The notes beneath the pieces were generated by a model. That model was not told where the DNA came from. It searched no databases and worked only from the letters and a program-made list of their open reading frames with translations. This document shows positions 7,852 through 15,960 of a DNA stretch of 64,000 bases, piece by piece (positions within the stretch are counted from its first letter, which is position 1; each line of letters opens with the position of its first letter). The position numbers and the translations under genes are program-made. The stretch is from an uncultured Parolsenella sp. (GTDB lineage: Bacteria; Actinomycetota; Coriobacteriia; Coriobacteriales; Atopobiaceae). The stretch lies in NCBI RefSeq assembly GCF_934660935.1, contig NZ_CAKUIH010000005.1:1-64000 (forward strand), in the 5' to 3' direction.

Positions 7852-8685
7852 TTAGCCGAAGTACTTGTTCACGATGCTGTCGAGGGTGCCATCATCGGTG
7901 ATGGCAGCGAGAGCATCGTTGACGGCGTCGAGCAGGGCGCTGTTGTCCTTGCTGACGGCAACGCCATACTCCTCGCCCGTGGCGATCTCCTTGATGACCT
8001 GGGCATCGGTGTAGGACTCAGAAACCATCTTAGCGCCGACGGCCTTGTTGGTGATGACGGCGTTGGCCTGGCCAGCCTGCATCGCGGCAAAGGCATCCGT
8101 GGCGTTGCCGTAGGGCTGGGTGGTGGCGTTGGGGAAGTTCTCCTGAGCATAGGACTCAGCCGTGGTGCCGGACTGGACGGCAATGGTGACGCCAGCCTGG
8201 TTGAGGGCATCGGCGAAAGTATCCGCCGTGATGTCAGCGTTGGCCTTCATGGCGACGACGGAGAGGTCATCGATATAGTAGGAATCGGAGAAGTCGACCT
8301 GCTCCTCGCGCTCCGGATCGATCGTGATGCCAGAGATGCCGAGGTCAACCTGGCCACCAGCGGCAACAGCCGGGACGATGGCGTCAAACTGCAGGGTCTT
8401 CATCTCAAGCTCAAGGCCAAGTTTGTCAGCGAGTGCCTGGGCAAGGTCGATGTCGAGGCCAACGTACTGGTCATTCTCGAGGTTCTCGAACGGCGGGAAG
8501 TCCGGCGAGGTGCCAACGGTGAGCTTGCCATCGGTGACGAGGCCGAGGCCGGCGTCGGCGGCGGCAGAGGAGGCGGCGGCAGTGGTGGCGGCGCTGCCCG
8601 AGCCACCGCAACCGACAAGACCCATCATGCCGGCAAAAAGGCCAGCGGTGGCGACGAACTCACGCCTGCTCATGTTCTTGTTCAT
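7852..8685 (-). CDS. Amino-acid ABC transporter substrate-binding lipoprotein (Tat-type signal)
   Basis: A family 3 solute-binding protein, 277 residues, tethered to the membrane. The signal has SRREFVA, a twin-arginine motif, and a lipobox LVGC with Cys near residue 26. The mature protein has the family pattern LTVGTSPDFPPFENLEND, GLDIDLAQALADKLG, and AGQANAVITNKAVG. A Ser/Ala-rich linker follows the lipid Cys. ATG at 8685 with AAGGGGATTTAC upstream. It is the first gene of the transporter unit, read into permease and ATPase. Ligand is probably a polar amino acid; context suggests glutamine or glutamate. The Tat motif implies export after folding, which is an inference. Confidence 0.9.
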   Translation of the reverse strand: MNKNMSRREFVATAGLFAGMMGLVGCGGSGSAATTAAASSAAADAGLGLVTDGKLTVGTSPDFPPFENLENDQYVGLDIDLAQALADKLGLELEMKTLQFDAIVPAVAAGGQVDLGISGITIDPEREEQVDFSDSYYIDDLSVVAMKANADITADTFADALNQAGVTIAVQSGTTAESYAQENFPNATTQPYGNATDAFAAMQAGQANAVITNKAVGAKMVSESYTDAQVIKEIATGEEYGVAVSKDNSALLDAVNDALAAITDDGTLDSIVNKYFG

Positions 8686-9091
8686 GTAAATCCCCTTCCT
8701 TCGCGCCCAACGGCGCGGTTATTGACGCATGGATACGGGCGCAAAACCACCCGCGCCCGGAGGCGCCGTTCCCTGGAGCCCTTGCCCCGCCGCAAAGATG
8801 CAACCAACTAGTCACATGCTCGCGATTGGTTTCCTATTGTAGTCATTTCAATGCATTACAAATGCTGAATATTCTATTTCTTGCATATTTCCAACAAGAT
8901 ACAAACTGTCCGTGCATTTTATGCGCTCGAATGGATACTTCCGGAGCACCTCTATAACGAAAGCAGAACGCCACCCATCCCGCGATGAGTGGCGTTCCTG
9001 TCAGTTCATCTCGGCGCAAGTTCGCACACGGGTGCGAATGCCTGTGGCCCCACGCAAGCTCGCATGCAAGCCGCGCGGGCCCTCCTATCCC
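8686..9091. other. Intergenic: transporter promoter region and end of glutamine-synthetase-like gene
   Basis: About 400 bases. The middle (8820-8940) is clearly AT-rich and should hold the transporter promoter on the minus strand, with TTGGAA and TATTCA about 17 bp apart as one candidate pair. GCAAC-N6-GTCAC (8800-8815) is a weak match to the 11-bp direct-repeat site seen near the regulator. A 9-bp stem (GAACGCCAC at 8966-8974, GTGGCGTTC at 8989-8997) is the likely terminator of the gene ending at 9092. Confidence 0.5.
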
Positions 9092-10438
9092 TTAGAAGCC
9101 TCCGTAGTAGTGGCGAAGCTCCCAGTCAGTCACGGTCTGCGAGTACTCGGCCCACTCGCGACGCTTCTCCTCGAGGAGATAGTTGAAGATGTGGTCACCG
9201 AGCGCCTCGTGCACGAACTCGGAGTTCTCGAACTCGCGGATGGCCTCGCCAAGGTCGCGAGGAAGGCGCGCGGCGCCGGACTCGGCAAGCTGGTCGAACG
9301 GCACGGTCGACTCGGGCGGCAGAGGCAGCTCGTCGGCGATGCCCTTCATGCCGGCGGCAAGCGTCACGGCCATGATGAGGTAGGGGTTGCAGGTGGGATC
9401 CGGACCACGGAGCTCGATGCGGCGGCTCAGCTCCTTGCCAGGCTTATAGGTGGGAACGCGCACGAACGCGGAGCGGTTCTTCGAACCCCAGGTGGCATAG
9501 CACGGAACCTCGCCGTTGGGGACGAGACGCTTGTAGGAGTTGACGGTGGGATTCGTGATGAGCGCGAACTCCGGAGCGTACTTCAGGATGCCCGCGGCGT
9601 AGTGCTGGGCCGTCTTCGAGAGGTGGTGGATCGAGCCCTCTCCCTTCGCCCAGAACAGGTTGTTGCCGTCATGATCGAACAGCGACTGGTAGAGGAACAT
9701 GGCCGAGCCGGGAACGCCCGAGAGCGGCTTGGGCATGAACGAGGCGAACAGGCCATGCGAGAATGCCGTCTGCTTGATGACGAGACGAGCCGTCATGATG
9801 TTGTCGGCGCAGGTGATGGCCTCGGAGTAGCGAAGCGACACGCCGTTCTGCGACGGAGCCAGCGCGTGGTAGGAGTACTCGACCGGCACGGACATCTGCT
9901 CGAGGGCGAGGGTCAGGTCGCGACGAAGGTCGCGGGCGGAGTCCTCGGGCGTGAGGTCGAAATAGCCGGCGTTATCGAGCGGGACCGGAACGGCAGAGCC
10001 GCTGGAGACCGTCGTGTCCTCCTTGAAGTAGAAGAACTGAATCTCAGGACTGACGTTCATGACGTAGCCAGCCTTGTCCGCCTCGCGGAACTGACGCAGC
10101 AGGCAGGCGCGCGGATCGCCCAGGAAGGGCTCGCGCTGGGGAGTCTTGATGTCGCAGAAGATGCGGGCGACGCCGCTCTCGGAGGGGCGCCACGGCAGGA
10201 CCTGGAAGGTCGACGCATCCGGGAACGCCAGCATGTCGGACTCCTCGAGGGAGGAGAAGCCCTTCACCGCAGAGCCATCGAAGCCAATGCCCTCCTCGAA
10301 AGCCTCCTCGAGGTCCTCGGGGGAGATGGCGAAGGACTTGAGGTTGCCGAGCACGTCAGTGAACCACAGACGCACGAAGCGAATATCGCGCTCCTCGACG
10401 GAGCGCAGTACGAAATCGATGTTCTGCTCGTTAGTCAT
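9092..10438 (-). CDS. Glutamine-synthetase-type I homologue lacking most metal ligands (probable pseudoenzyme)
   Basis: 448 residues, aligning end to end with type I-alpha glutamine synthetase (NPTVNSYKRLVP, NRSAFVRVP, TVTDWELRHYY). Retained: D54 in FDGSAV, E132 of the PE motif, E310 of the flap, E342 in RRIELR, and the substrate Arg residues. Changed: the second Glu of the PEPEFF motif is Gln134; HHE-V-APGQHEI has become YHALAPSQNGV, so two metal Glu are Ala192 and Gly199; the MH motif is MFLYQ, so the metal His is Phe248. I checked these codons directly on the minus strand. Loss of the n1 site and the n2 His makes normal glutamine synthesis unlikely. It may be a regulator or act on another substrate. 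A GlnR-like site lies upstream. Automatic annotation would call it glnA. Confidence 0.9.
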   Translation of the reverse strand: MTNEQNIDFVLRSVEERDIRFVRLWFTDVLGNLKSFAISPEDLEEAFEEGIGFDGSAVKGFSSLEESDMLAFPDASTFQVLPWRPSESGVARIFCDIKTPQREPFLGDPRACLLRQFREADKAGYVMNVSPEIQFFYFKEDTTVSSGSAVPVPLDNAGYFDLTPEDSARDLRRDLTLALEQMSVPVEYSYHALAPSQNGVSLRYSEAITCADNIMTARLVIKQTAFSHGLFASFMPKPLSGVPGSAMFLYQSLFDHDGNNLFWAKGEGSIHHLSKTAQHYAAGILKYAPEFALITNPTVNSYKRLVPNGEVPCYATWGSKNRSAFVRVPTYKPGKELSRRIELRGPDPTCNPYLIMAVTLAAGMKGIADELPLPPESTVPFDQLAESGAARLPRDLGEAIREFENSEFVHEALGDHIFNYLLEEKRREWAEYSQTVTDWELRHYYGGF

Positions 10439-10767
10439 CGAGCTACCTCGCAGACGGACGCAGGATTAGCAAGAATGGGACCGGCAAGGCTGAATCTAGT
10501 TGTGCCAGTGTACGCAACAACTTTCCCACAGGCGTGTTACGGAGCTGTTACCCTTACCGAACCTCCCCGACAATCGAATTTTGCCATCGGCGAACGGTAG
10601 CATCATCTCGGCGAGACGCCTTGATCGGACACTTTGCCCGGGCGATTCACCCCGCGGGGCGTAAGTCTGCCAACGCTGCAATCAGGTGACCGCTCGGCAG
10701 AGATGCGAGCTTGCCAGTACCGCGAGCAGGCATTCTCGTCCGAGGCACGGGCCCACCTACGCCACGG
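10439..10767. other. Upstream region of the glutamine-synthetase-like gene
   Basis: About 330 bases between the ends of two minus-strand genes. It holds the putative GlnR-type site at 10536-10551 and presumably the promoter of the gene starting at 10438. The rest (10600-10767) is GC-rich, and I see no gene or strong hairpin in it. Confidence 0.4.
10536..10551 (-). promoter_or_regulatory. Putative GlnR-type site GTTAC-N6-GTTAC
   Basis: Exact direct repeat GTTAC-ggagct-GTTAC (minus strand GTAAC-N6-GTAAC), half-sites 11 bp apart, about 100 bases upstream of the gene starting at 10438. The same arrangement occurs twice upstream of the regulator at 5414. Known GlnR boxes use the GTNAC-N6 layout; binding here is inferred. 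Confidence 0.5.
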
Positions 10768-10986
10768 CTAGGCACCCTTCTCCGCCTTGTAGCGCTCCGC
10801 TGCGGCGGCGGCACTCGCCATGAGCTTGGCGCTCTCCTTGCAATGGCCACTCTTGCCCGCATTGCACGAGCCGCTCGAGGCGCAGTCTGCGCACTCGCCG
10901 CTCTTGGCACCGCGAACCATGGACCGGACGCACAGCGCAAAAACGACGAGCACCACGAGAATGATGATCAGATCAATGGGACTCAT
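10768..10986 (-). CDS. Small Cys-rich single-span membrane protein (FeoB-associated type)
   Basis: 72 residues: an N-terminal membrane helix (IDLIIILVVLVVFALCV), a basic stop-transfer (RSMVRGAK), then a Cys-rich segment CADCASSGSCNAGKSGHC and an Ala-rich tail. This layout matches the FeoB-associated Cys-rich membrane protein family, thought to help ferrous iron transport, but no feo genes are in the window. ATG at 10986 follows AGAGGGGATGCGAA. The DUF3793 gene at the right end belongs to another family often seen near iron and flavodoxin genes. Function not proven. Confidence 0.75.
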   Translation of the reverse strand: MSPIDLIIILVVLVVFALCVRSMVRGAKSGECADCASSGSCNAGKSGHCKESAKLMASAAAAAERYKAEKGA

Positions 10987-11399
10987 TTCGCATCCCCTCT
11001 CGTAGCTAGGGTATTCCGATGTCGTCGTCGGGAAAGACCAAGCCGAGCATCAGCCGAGCAGGCTATGCGAGGCCAACTCGTCCGACGGCACGAGGCGCGG
11101 CACCGCACCGTTCTGAGTCTCATCTCCACGCACGGCATGCACCATACCGGAGCACATAAGTTTACTTCTGCTAACTATAGGCATCGCAAGCGTCTCGTGC
11201 AAGCAGCAACGGCCGCGTAAGCAGGAATACCCTACGCGAACAAGACGTCGATCGAGCCGGGCCGCTCCCATTCCGGGACAAGCACTCCCCAGGTATTCCG
11301 CCAGGGCGATATACTATAGAGACGCTGGCGCTATGCAGTTTTGCGCCCATCTCACCCACGACCGCGGGAAGGCCCGCCGGCATAGCCAGGGGGTTGCTC
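10987..11399. other. Divergent intergenic region with an 11-bp inverted repeat pair and promoter
   Basis: About 410 bases between a leftward small gene and the rightward ABC genes. TAGGGTATTCC at 11007-11017 is exactly inverted as GGAATACCCTA at 11224-11234, and a shorter AGGTATTCC occurs at 11291-11299. TATACT at 11310-11315 is a good -10 box for the rightward genes, giving a leader of roughly 80 bases. I see no protein-coding frame with support. Confidence 0.45.
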
Positions 11400-12101
11400 A
11401 TGGCATACATCGAGTTCGATCATGTAGTGAAGGCATACGGGTCTGGCGCGACCGAGATTCACGCCCTCGACGAGGCGAGCTTCGCCGTCGAGAAGGGCGA
11501 GCTCGCCGTGATTCTCGGCGCTTCGGGCGCCGGCAAGACCACCGCCCTCAACATCCTAGGCGGCATGGACACCGCCACCTCGGGCCGCGTCGTAGTAGAC
11601 GGCCGCGACATCACGCGCGCGAGCGAGAATGACCTCGTCGAGTATCGCCGCGCGGACGTGGGCTTCGTATTCCAGTTCTACAACCTCGTGCCCAACCTCA
11701 CCGCCCTCGAGAACGTCGAGCTCGCAGCCCAGATTTGTCCGGATTCGCTCGACGCGCGCGAGACCCTGGAGAAGGTCGGCCTCGCCAACAGGCTCTCAAA
11801 CTTCCCCGCCCAGCTCTCCGGCGGCGAGCAGCAGCGCGTCTCCATCGCGCGTGCCGTCGCCAAGAACCCGAAGCTCCTCCTCTGCGATGAGCCCACGGGC
11901 GCACTCGACTACGTGACCGGCAAGCAGATTCTCCAGTTGCTCCAGAACACCTGCCGCAAGGACGGCATCACCGTCATCCTCATCACGCACAACGCCGCCC
12001 TCGCCCCCATGGCAGACCGTCTCATTAGGTTCAAGAGCGGCAAGGTCACCGAGATGAGCGTCAACCCCTCCCCCACGCCGATCAGCCAGATCGAGTGGTA
12101 G
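11400..12101 (+). CDS. ABC transporter ATPase, MacB/LolD type
   Basis: Nucleotide-binding subunit, 233 residues, that partners the FtsX-type permease 79 bases downstream. Walker A GASGAGKTT, Q-loop GFVFQFYNLVPNL, signature LSGGEQQRVSIARAVAKNP, Walker B LLLCDEPTGALD and switch His ITHNAAL. MacB/LolD-type ATPases drive mechanotransmission rather than classic import. AGGGGG lies 6 bases before the ATG at 11400; a TTG at 11394 is less likely. A -10 box at 11310 should drive both genes. Substrate unknown; such pairs export peptides, lipoproteins or lipids, or act on cell-wall hydrolases. Confidence 0.92.
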   Translation: MAYIEFDHVVKAYGSGATEIHALDEASFAVEKGELAVILGASGAGKTTALNILGGMDTATSGRVVVDGRDITRASENDLVEYRRADVGFVFQFYNLVPNLTALENVELAAQICPDSLDARETLEKVGLANRLSNFPAQLSGGEQQRVSIARAVAKNPKLLLCDEPTGALDYVTGKQILQLLQNTCRKDGITVILITHNAALAPMADRLIRFKSGKVTEMSVNPSPTPISQIEW

Positions 12102-12179
12102 CCGGGCCACGCCCCTCGCAAATCAAACGCCCCACATGCAACACGCAACGCCAGCTCACAAGCACGGAAAGACAGGCCC

Positions 12180-15100
12180 ATGCGCTCTGCCCTCGTCACA
12201 GATACCCTGCGCACCATCTGCAACAGCGCCAAGCGCTTCTTCTCGCTTGCCGCGATCTGCGTGCTCGGCGTCACGATGCTCGTCGGCCTCACGATTGCGT
12301 GCAGGGACCTTCGCCTCTCCGCAGACAAGTTCTTTGACCAGCAGCGGCTCTATGACGTGAGCGTGCAGTCCACGTTTGGTCTCACGGAGGACGACGTCAA
12401 TGCCCTCGCGGCGCTCGATAGCGTCGAGGAGGCCGAGGGTAGCTGGAGCGAAACCGCCTACACCACAATCGGCGGCGCCCACGCCTCAGTCTCGGTGAAC
12501 GCCTTCAAGACCGGCGGCATGAACCAGCCCTATCTCGAGGAGGGCCGCCTCCCCGAGAACTCAGACGAGGTCGCCGTTACACAGGACTACCTCGACGCCA
12601 CCGGCAAGCGCGTGGGCGATACCCTCACCTTTGGCGTCAGCGCAGACGACACGACATGGACAGCCGCCGACACGGCCCAGCCGCAGACGGATGCCGATGA
12701 TGACGACGAGGACCTCGACGGCCTCGAGCTCGACAGCGAAGACGAGCAAGACAACGAGCTCTTCACCCGTCGCACCTACACGATCACCGCCTGCGTCATC
12801 GACCCCACCAACGTCTCCGCCAAGAATGGCTCCTCGTCATTCCGCTCCTCCGGCCCGAAGTACAGCTTCTTCGTACCCGCAAGCGCCGCCACCGCAGAGG
12901 CCTATTCCGTCGTCTACCTGCGCGCCACCGGCGCCGCCGAGCTCTCCTGCTTCTCCCAGAAGTACAAGGACGTCGTGAGCCGCGTGACAAGCGAGGCCGA
13001 GGGTATCAAGGCCGAGCGCGAGGCCGCGCGCGACGCGGAGATTCGCGGCGACGCCAACGCCCGCATCGACGATGCCGAGCAGGCTGCCAACGACAAGTTC
13101 GCCGAGGCCGAAGACAAGCTCGCCGAGGCTCAGAAGACCATCGACGACGCCATTGCCCAAATCGAATCCGGCCGCAGCGAGCTCGCGGAACAGAAGGCGT
13201 CCGCGCTCGACCAGCTTGCCGAAGCCCAGGCAAAAATCGACTCCGGCCGGGCACAGCTCGAAGACCCCGCGACCCGCGATCAGGCCGTCGAGCAGGCAAA
13301 GGCCTCCGCGATTTGCGCCCTCGAAGAGAGCGATCAGTACAAGCAGCTCGTCTCCACGCGCGACGCCCTCGTCCAGACCAAACAGAACTACGACGCGCTC
13401 GTCGACGCCAAAGCGCAGCTCGAGGAAACGCAGGGCCAGCTTGAAGCTGCCATAGACCAACTCAAGCAAGGCAAGGCCGAGCTCGAAACCGCAAGGGACA
13501 CGCTCAAGCAGAGCATCGCCCAGCTCGAGGCATTGGGCCTTCCCACAGATGACCTCAAGGCCCAGCTCGCCGAGGTCGAGGGCAAGATCGACAAGCTCGA
13601 CACGCAGCTCGCGGAGGCTGAGGCGCAGCTCGCCCAGGTCGAGGCCCAGCTTGGCACCGTGAACGACGGCATCACCGCCATCACCGCAGCGCTTGCCCTC
13701 CAGAACCTCACACCCGAAGCGCTCGAGTCCACTATCACCCAGCTCGAGGCCGGCATGGCCGCCGCAAGGCAGCAGACGGAAGACGCCGCCGTGGCCGAGG
13801 TCGACCGCAGCATCGCCGAGAGCCGCGCGCAGCTCGACCAGGGCCAGGCCGAGCTGAACTCCTCCCGCGCCGAGCTCGATACCCGGCTTGCCGCCGGCGA
13901 GGCAAGGCTCGCTGACGCTCAAAGCGAGGTTGACGAGGGTGCCGCCAAACTCGAAGAGAACCGCGCCGAATTCGAGCGCCAGAAGGCCGAGGCCCTCCAG
14001 AAGATCGCCGACGCCCGCGCCAAGGTCGAAGACATAGGGCATGCCACCTGGTATGTCCAGGACCGAGGCTCCATCTCGTGCTTCTCCTCCATCGACACGG
14101 ACGCCAGCTGCATCGAGACGCTGGGCTTCGTCTTCCCGGTCATCTTCCTCGTGGTCGCCATTCTCGTCGCCCTCACGACGGCAATGCGCATGGTCGAGGA
14201 GGAGCGCGGACTCATCGGCCTTTACAAGGCGCTTGGCTACCACCGCGGCAGCATCATGGCCAAATACGTCCTCTATACCGCGGGCGCTGCCCTCGCCGGC
14301 GGCATCGTCGGCGCCATTCTCGGTTTCGTCGCACTACCGCTGTTCCTTTTCAAGTTCTTCGCGCTCATGTATACGCTGCCCGCCTTCGAGCTCTCGTTCT
14401 CGCCGGCGCTCTGCGCGCTCGCCATGGGCATCTTCGTCCTCGGCATCGGTGCCACCACGGCGCTCACCGTAAGCCGCGAGCTCACGGAGCAGCCCGCCCA
14501 GCTCATGCGTCCGCGTGCGCCCAAGGCAGGCAAGCGCATCCTTCTCGAGCGTATGCCCATCATCTGGAACCATCTCGGTTTCCTCAACAAGGTCACGGCC
14601 CGCAACCTCTTCCGCTACAAGGGCCGCCTCGCGATGACGGTCTTTGGCGTTGCTGGCTGCTGCGCACTCATGATTGCCGGCTTCGCCATCAACGACACCG
14701 TCGAGGGCCTCTCCGCCAACCAGTACGGCGCCGACGACCGCACCGGCGTCTACTCCTATGACCTACTTGCCGTCACCCAGGCGGATGACCTCGAGGCAGT
14801 GGCACGCGAACTCACTCGGGCACCCGAGGTTGCCACATACACCTGCGTCTACACCGATAACGTCACCGTCGAGCGCAACGGCAGTCAGGACACCGCCCAG
14901 CTCATCGTCGTACCCGACGGCTTCTCTCTCGACGGCTTCATCGACCTGCACACCGAGGATGGCACCGGCGTCTCCCTCGACGACGCCACGCGCGATGGCG
15001 GTGTGCTCTTCACCAAGAGCACCGCCAACGTCCTCGGCTTTGGCGCTGGAGACGAGGTTACGCTCAAGGACACCAAGCTCAACCAGGCGGACATGAAGGC

Positions 15101-15728
15101 GTCTGACATCGTCATGAGCTACCTCGGCAACGCCGTCTACATGACACAGTCCACCTATGAGAAGCTCTTTGGCGAGAAACTCGAGGCCAATGCCCTCATC
15201 GCCATCCTCCTCGGCACGGATGACGAGAAGATCGACTTCTGCGACGAGCTCGCCAATGACACGCGCTACCTTAACGTCACCAACATCCGCCAGGGCGTGC
15301 GCGACTTCTCGGACGTCTTCATCCTCATCCGCTGCGTGACGGCCCTGCTCATCGTGCTTGCCGCAGGTCTTTCCTTCGTTGTGCTGTTCACGCTCTCGAC
15401 CACCAACGTGTCCGAGCGAGAGCGTGAGCTCGCGACGATCAAGGTCCTCGGCTTCCGTCGTGGCGAGCTGCGCACCTACATCAATAAGGAGATGCTCATC
15501 CTCACGTTTATCGGCACGGTTCTCGGCGTTCCGCTTGGTCTTGCGCTATCACAGTCGCTCACCTATGTCCTCAACATGCCTTCCATGTACTTTGCCGTCG
15601 AGGTCGCGCCCGCGGGCGTCATCATCTCCTGCACGCTATCGCTCGTGTTCGCCGTCATCGTCTGCCTCATCACGAGGCCCTCGATCGACCGCATCGACAT
15701 GGTCGGAGCGCTCAAGTCCGCGGAGTAG
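12180..15728 (+). CDS. FtsX-like ABC permease with very long extracytoplasmic coiled coil
   Basis: 1182 residues. One membrane helix at 20-42 (FFSLAAICVLGVTMLVGLTI), then a large extracytoplasmic part. About residues 275-620 form a long coiled coil of Glu/Ala/Gln/Leu heptads (for example AQLEALGLPTDDLKAQLAEV). Two FtsX domains follow: three helices near 640-770 (VFPVIFLVVAILVALTTAM onward), a second extracytoplasmic domain, then a three-helix block at the C terminus (LIVLAAGLSFVVLFTLS and later). The short loop MVEEERGLIGLYKALGY is typical of FtsX/MacB permeases. It partners the ATPase just upstream. An acidic Asp/Glu stretch lies near residues 165-185. A role in envelope mechanotransduction is possible but unproven. 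Confidence 0.88.
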   Translation: MRSALVTDTLRTICNSAKRFFSLAAICVLGVTMLVGLTIACRDLRLSADKFFDQQRLYDVSVQSTFGLTEDDVNALAALDSVEEAEGSWSETAYTTIGGAHASVSVNAFKTGGMNQPYLEEGRLPENSDEVAVTQDYLDATGKRVGDTLTFGVSADDTTWTAADTAQPQTDADDDDEDLDGLELDSEDEQDNELFTRRTYTITACVIDPTNVSAKNGSSSFRSSGPKYSFFVPASAATAEAYSVVYLRATGAAELSCFSQKYKDVVSRVTSEAEGIKAEREAARDAEIRGDANARIDDAEQAANDKFAEAEDKLAEAQKTIDDAIAQIESGRSELAEQKASALDQLAEAQAKIDSGRAQLEDPATRDQAVEQAKASAICALEESDQYKQLVSTRDALVQTKQNYDALVDAKAQLEETQGQLEAAIDQLKQGKAELETARDTLKQSIAQLEALGLPTDDLKAQLAEVEGKIDKLDTQLAEAEAQLAQVEAQLGTVNDGITAITAALALQNLTPEALESTITQLEAGMAAARQQTEDAAVAEVDRSIAESRAQLDQGQAELNSSRAELDTRLAAGEARLADAQSEVDEGAAKLEENRAEFERQKAEALQKIADARAKVEDIGHATWYVQDRGSISCFSSIDTDASCIETLGFVFPVIFLVVAILVALTTAMRMVEEERGLIGLYKALGYHRGSIMAKYVLYTAGAALAGGIVGAILGFVALPLFLFKFFALMYTLPAFELSFSPALCALAMGIFVLGIGATTALTVSRELTEQPAQLMRPRAPKAGKRILLERMPIIWNHLGFLNKVTARNLFRYKGRLAMTVFGVAGCCALMIAGFAINDTVEGLSANQYGADDRTGVYSYDLLAVTQADDLEAVARELTRAPEVATYTCVYTDNVTVERNGSQDTAQLIVVPDGFSLDGFIDLHTEDGTGVSLDDATRDGGVLFTKSTANVLGFGAGDEVTLKDTKLNQADMKASDIVMSYLGNAVYMTQSTYEKLFGEKLEANALIAILLGTDDEKIDFCDELANDTRYLNVTNIRQGVRDFSDVFILIRCVTALLIVLAAGLSFVVLFTLSTTNVSERERELATIKVLGFRRGELRTYINKEMLILTFIGTVLGVPLGLALSQSLTYVLNMPSMYFAVEVAPAGVIISCTLSLVFAVIVCLITRPSIDRIDMVGALKSAE

Positions 15729-15733
15729 CGACG

Positions 15734-15808
15734 GGATAACGCGGCGGATTTAGGGCAGATGAGCACAGGACAACGCTGCGGATTTGAGGCAAATGCGCGC
15801 AGGACAAC
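15734..15808. repeat. 34-bp degenerate tandem repeat after the FtsX-like gene
   Basis: Two full units (15734-15767 and 15768-15801), both beginning GGAYAACGC, and the start of a third (GGACAAC at 15802), exactly 34 bases apart. The gene's own end (GCGGAGTAGCG) resembles the unit core GCGGATTTAGG, which becomes GCGGATTTGAGG in unit 2. A stop triplet (TAG, TAG, TGA) is therefore kept. Confidence 0.65.
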
Positions 15809-15960
15809 AACTCGGCTGCGCAGGGGCGTGAGCACACGCTACCGATGTCGCCAGCGCCCGGCGAGCACTCGTAGCAGCATTGTTAAGCCATGGCAAAGGT
15901 GTGATCGTCGTTTCGGGGCTTGGGTAGAATGAACCACAATTCACACGACGAAGGGCACAC

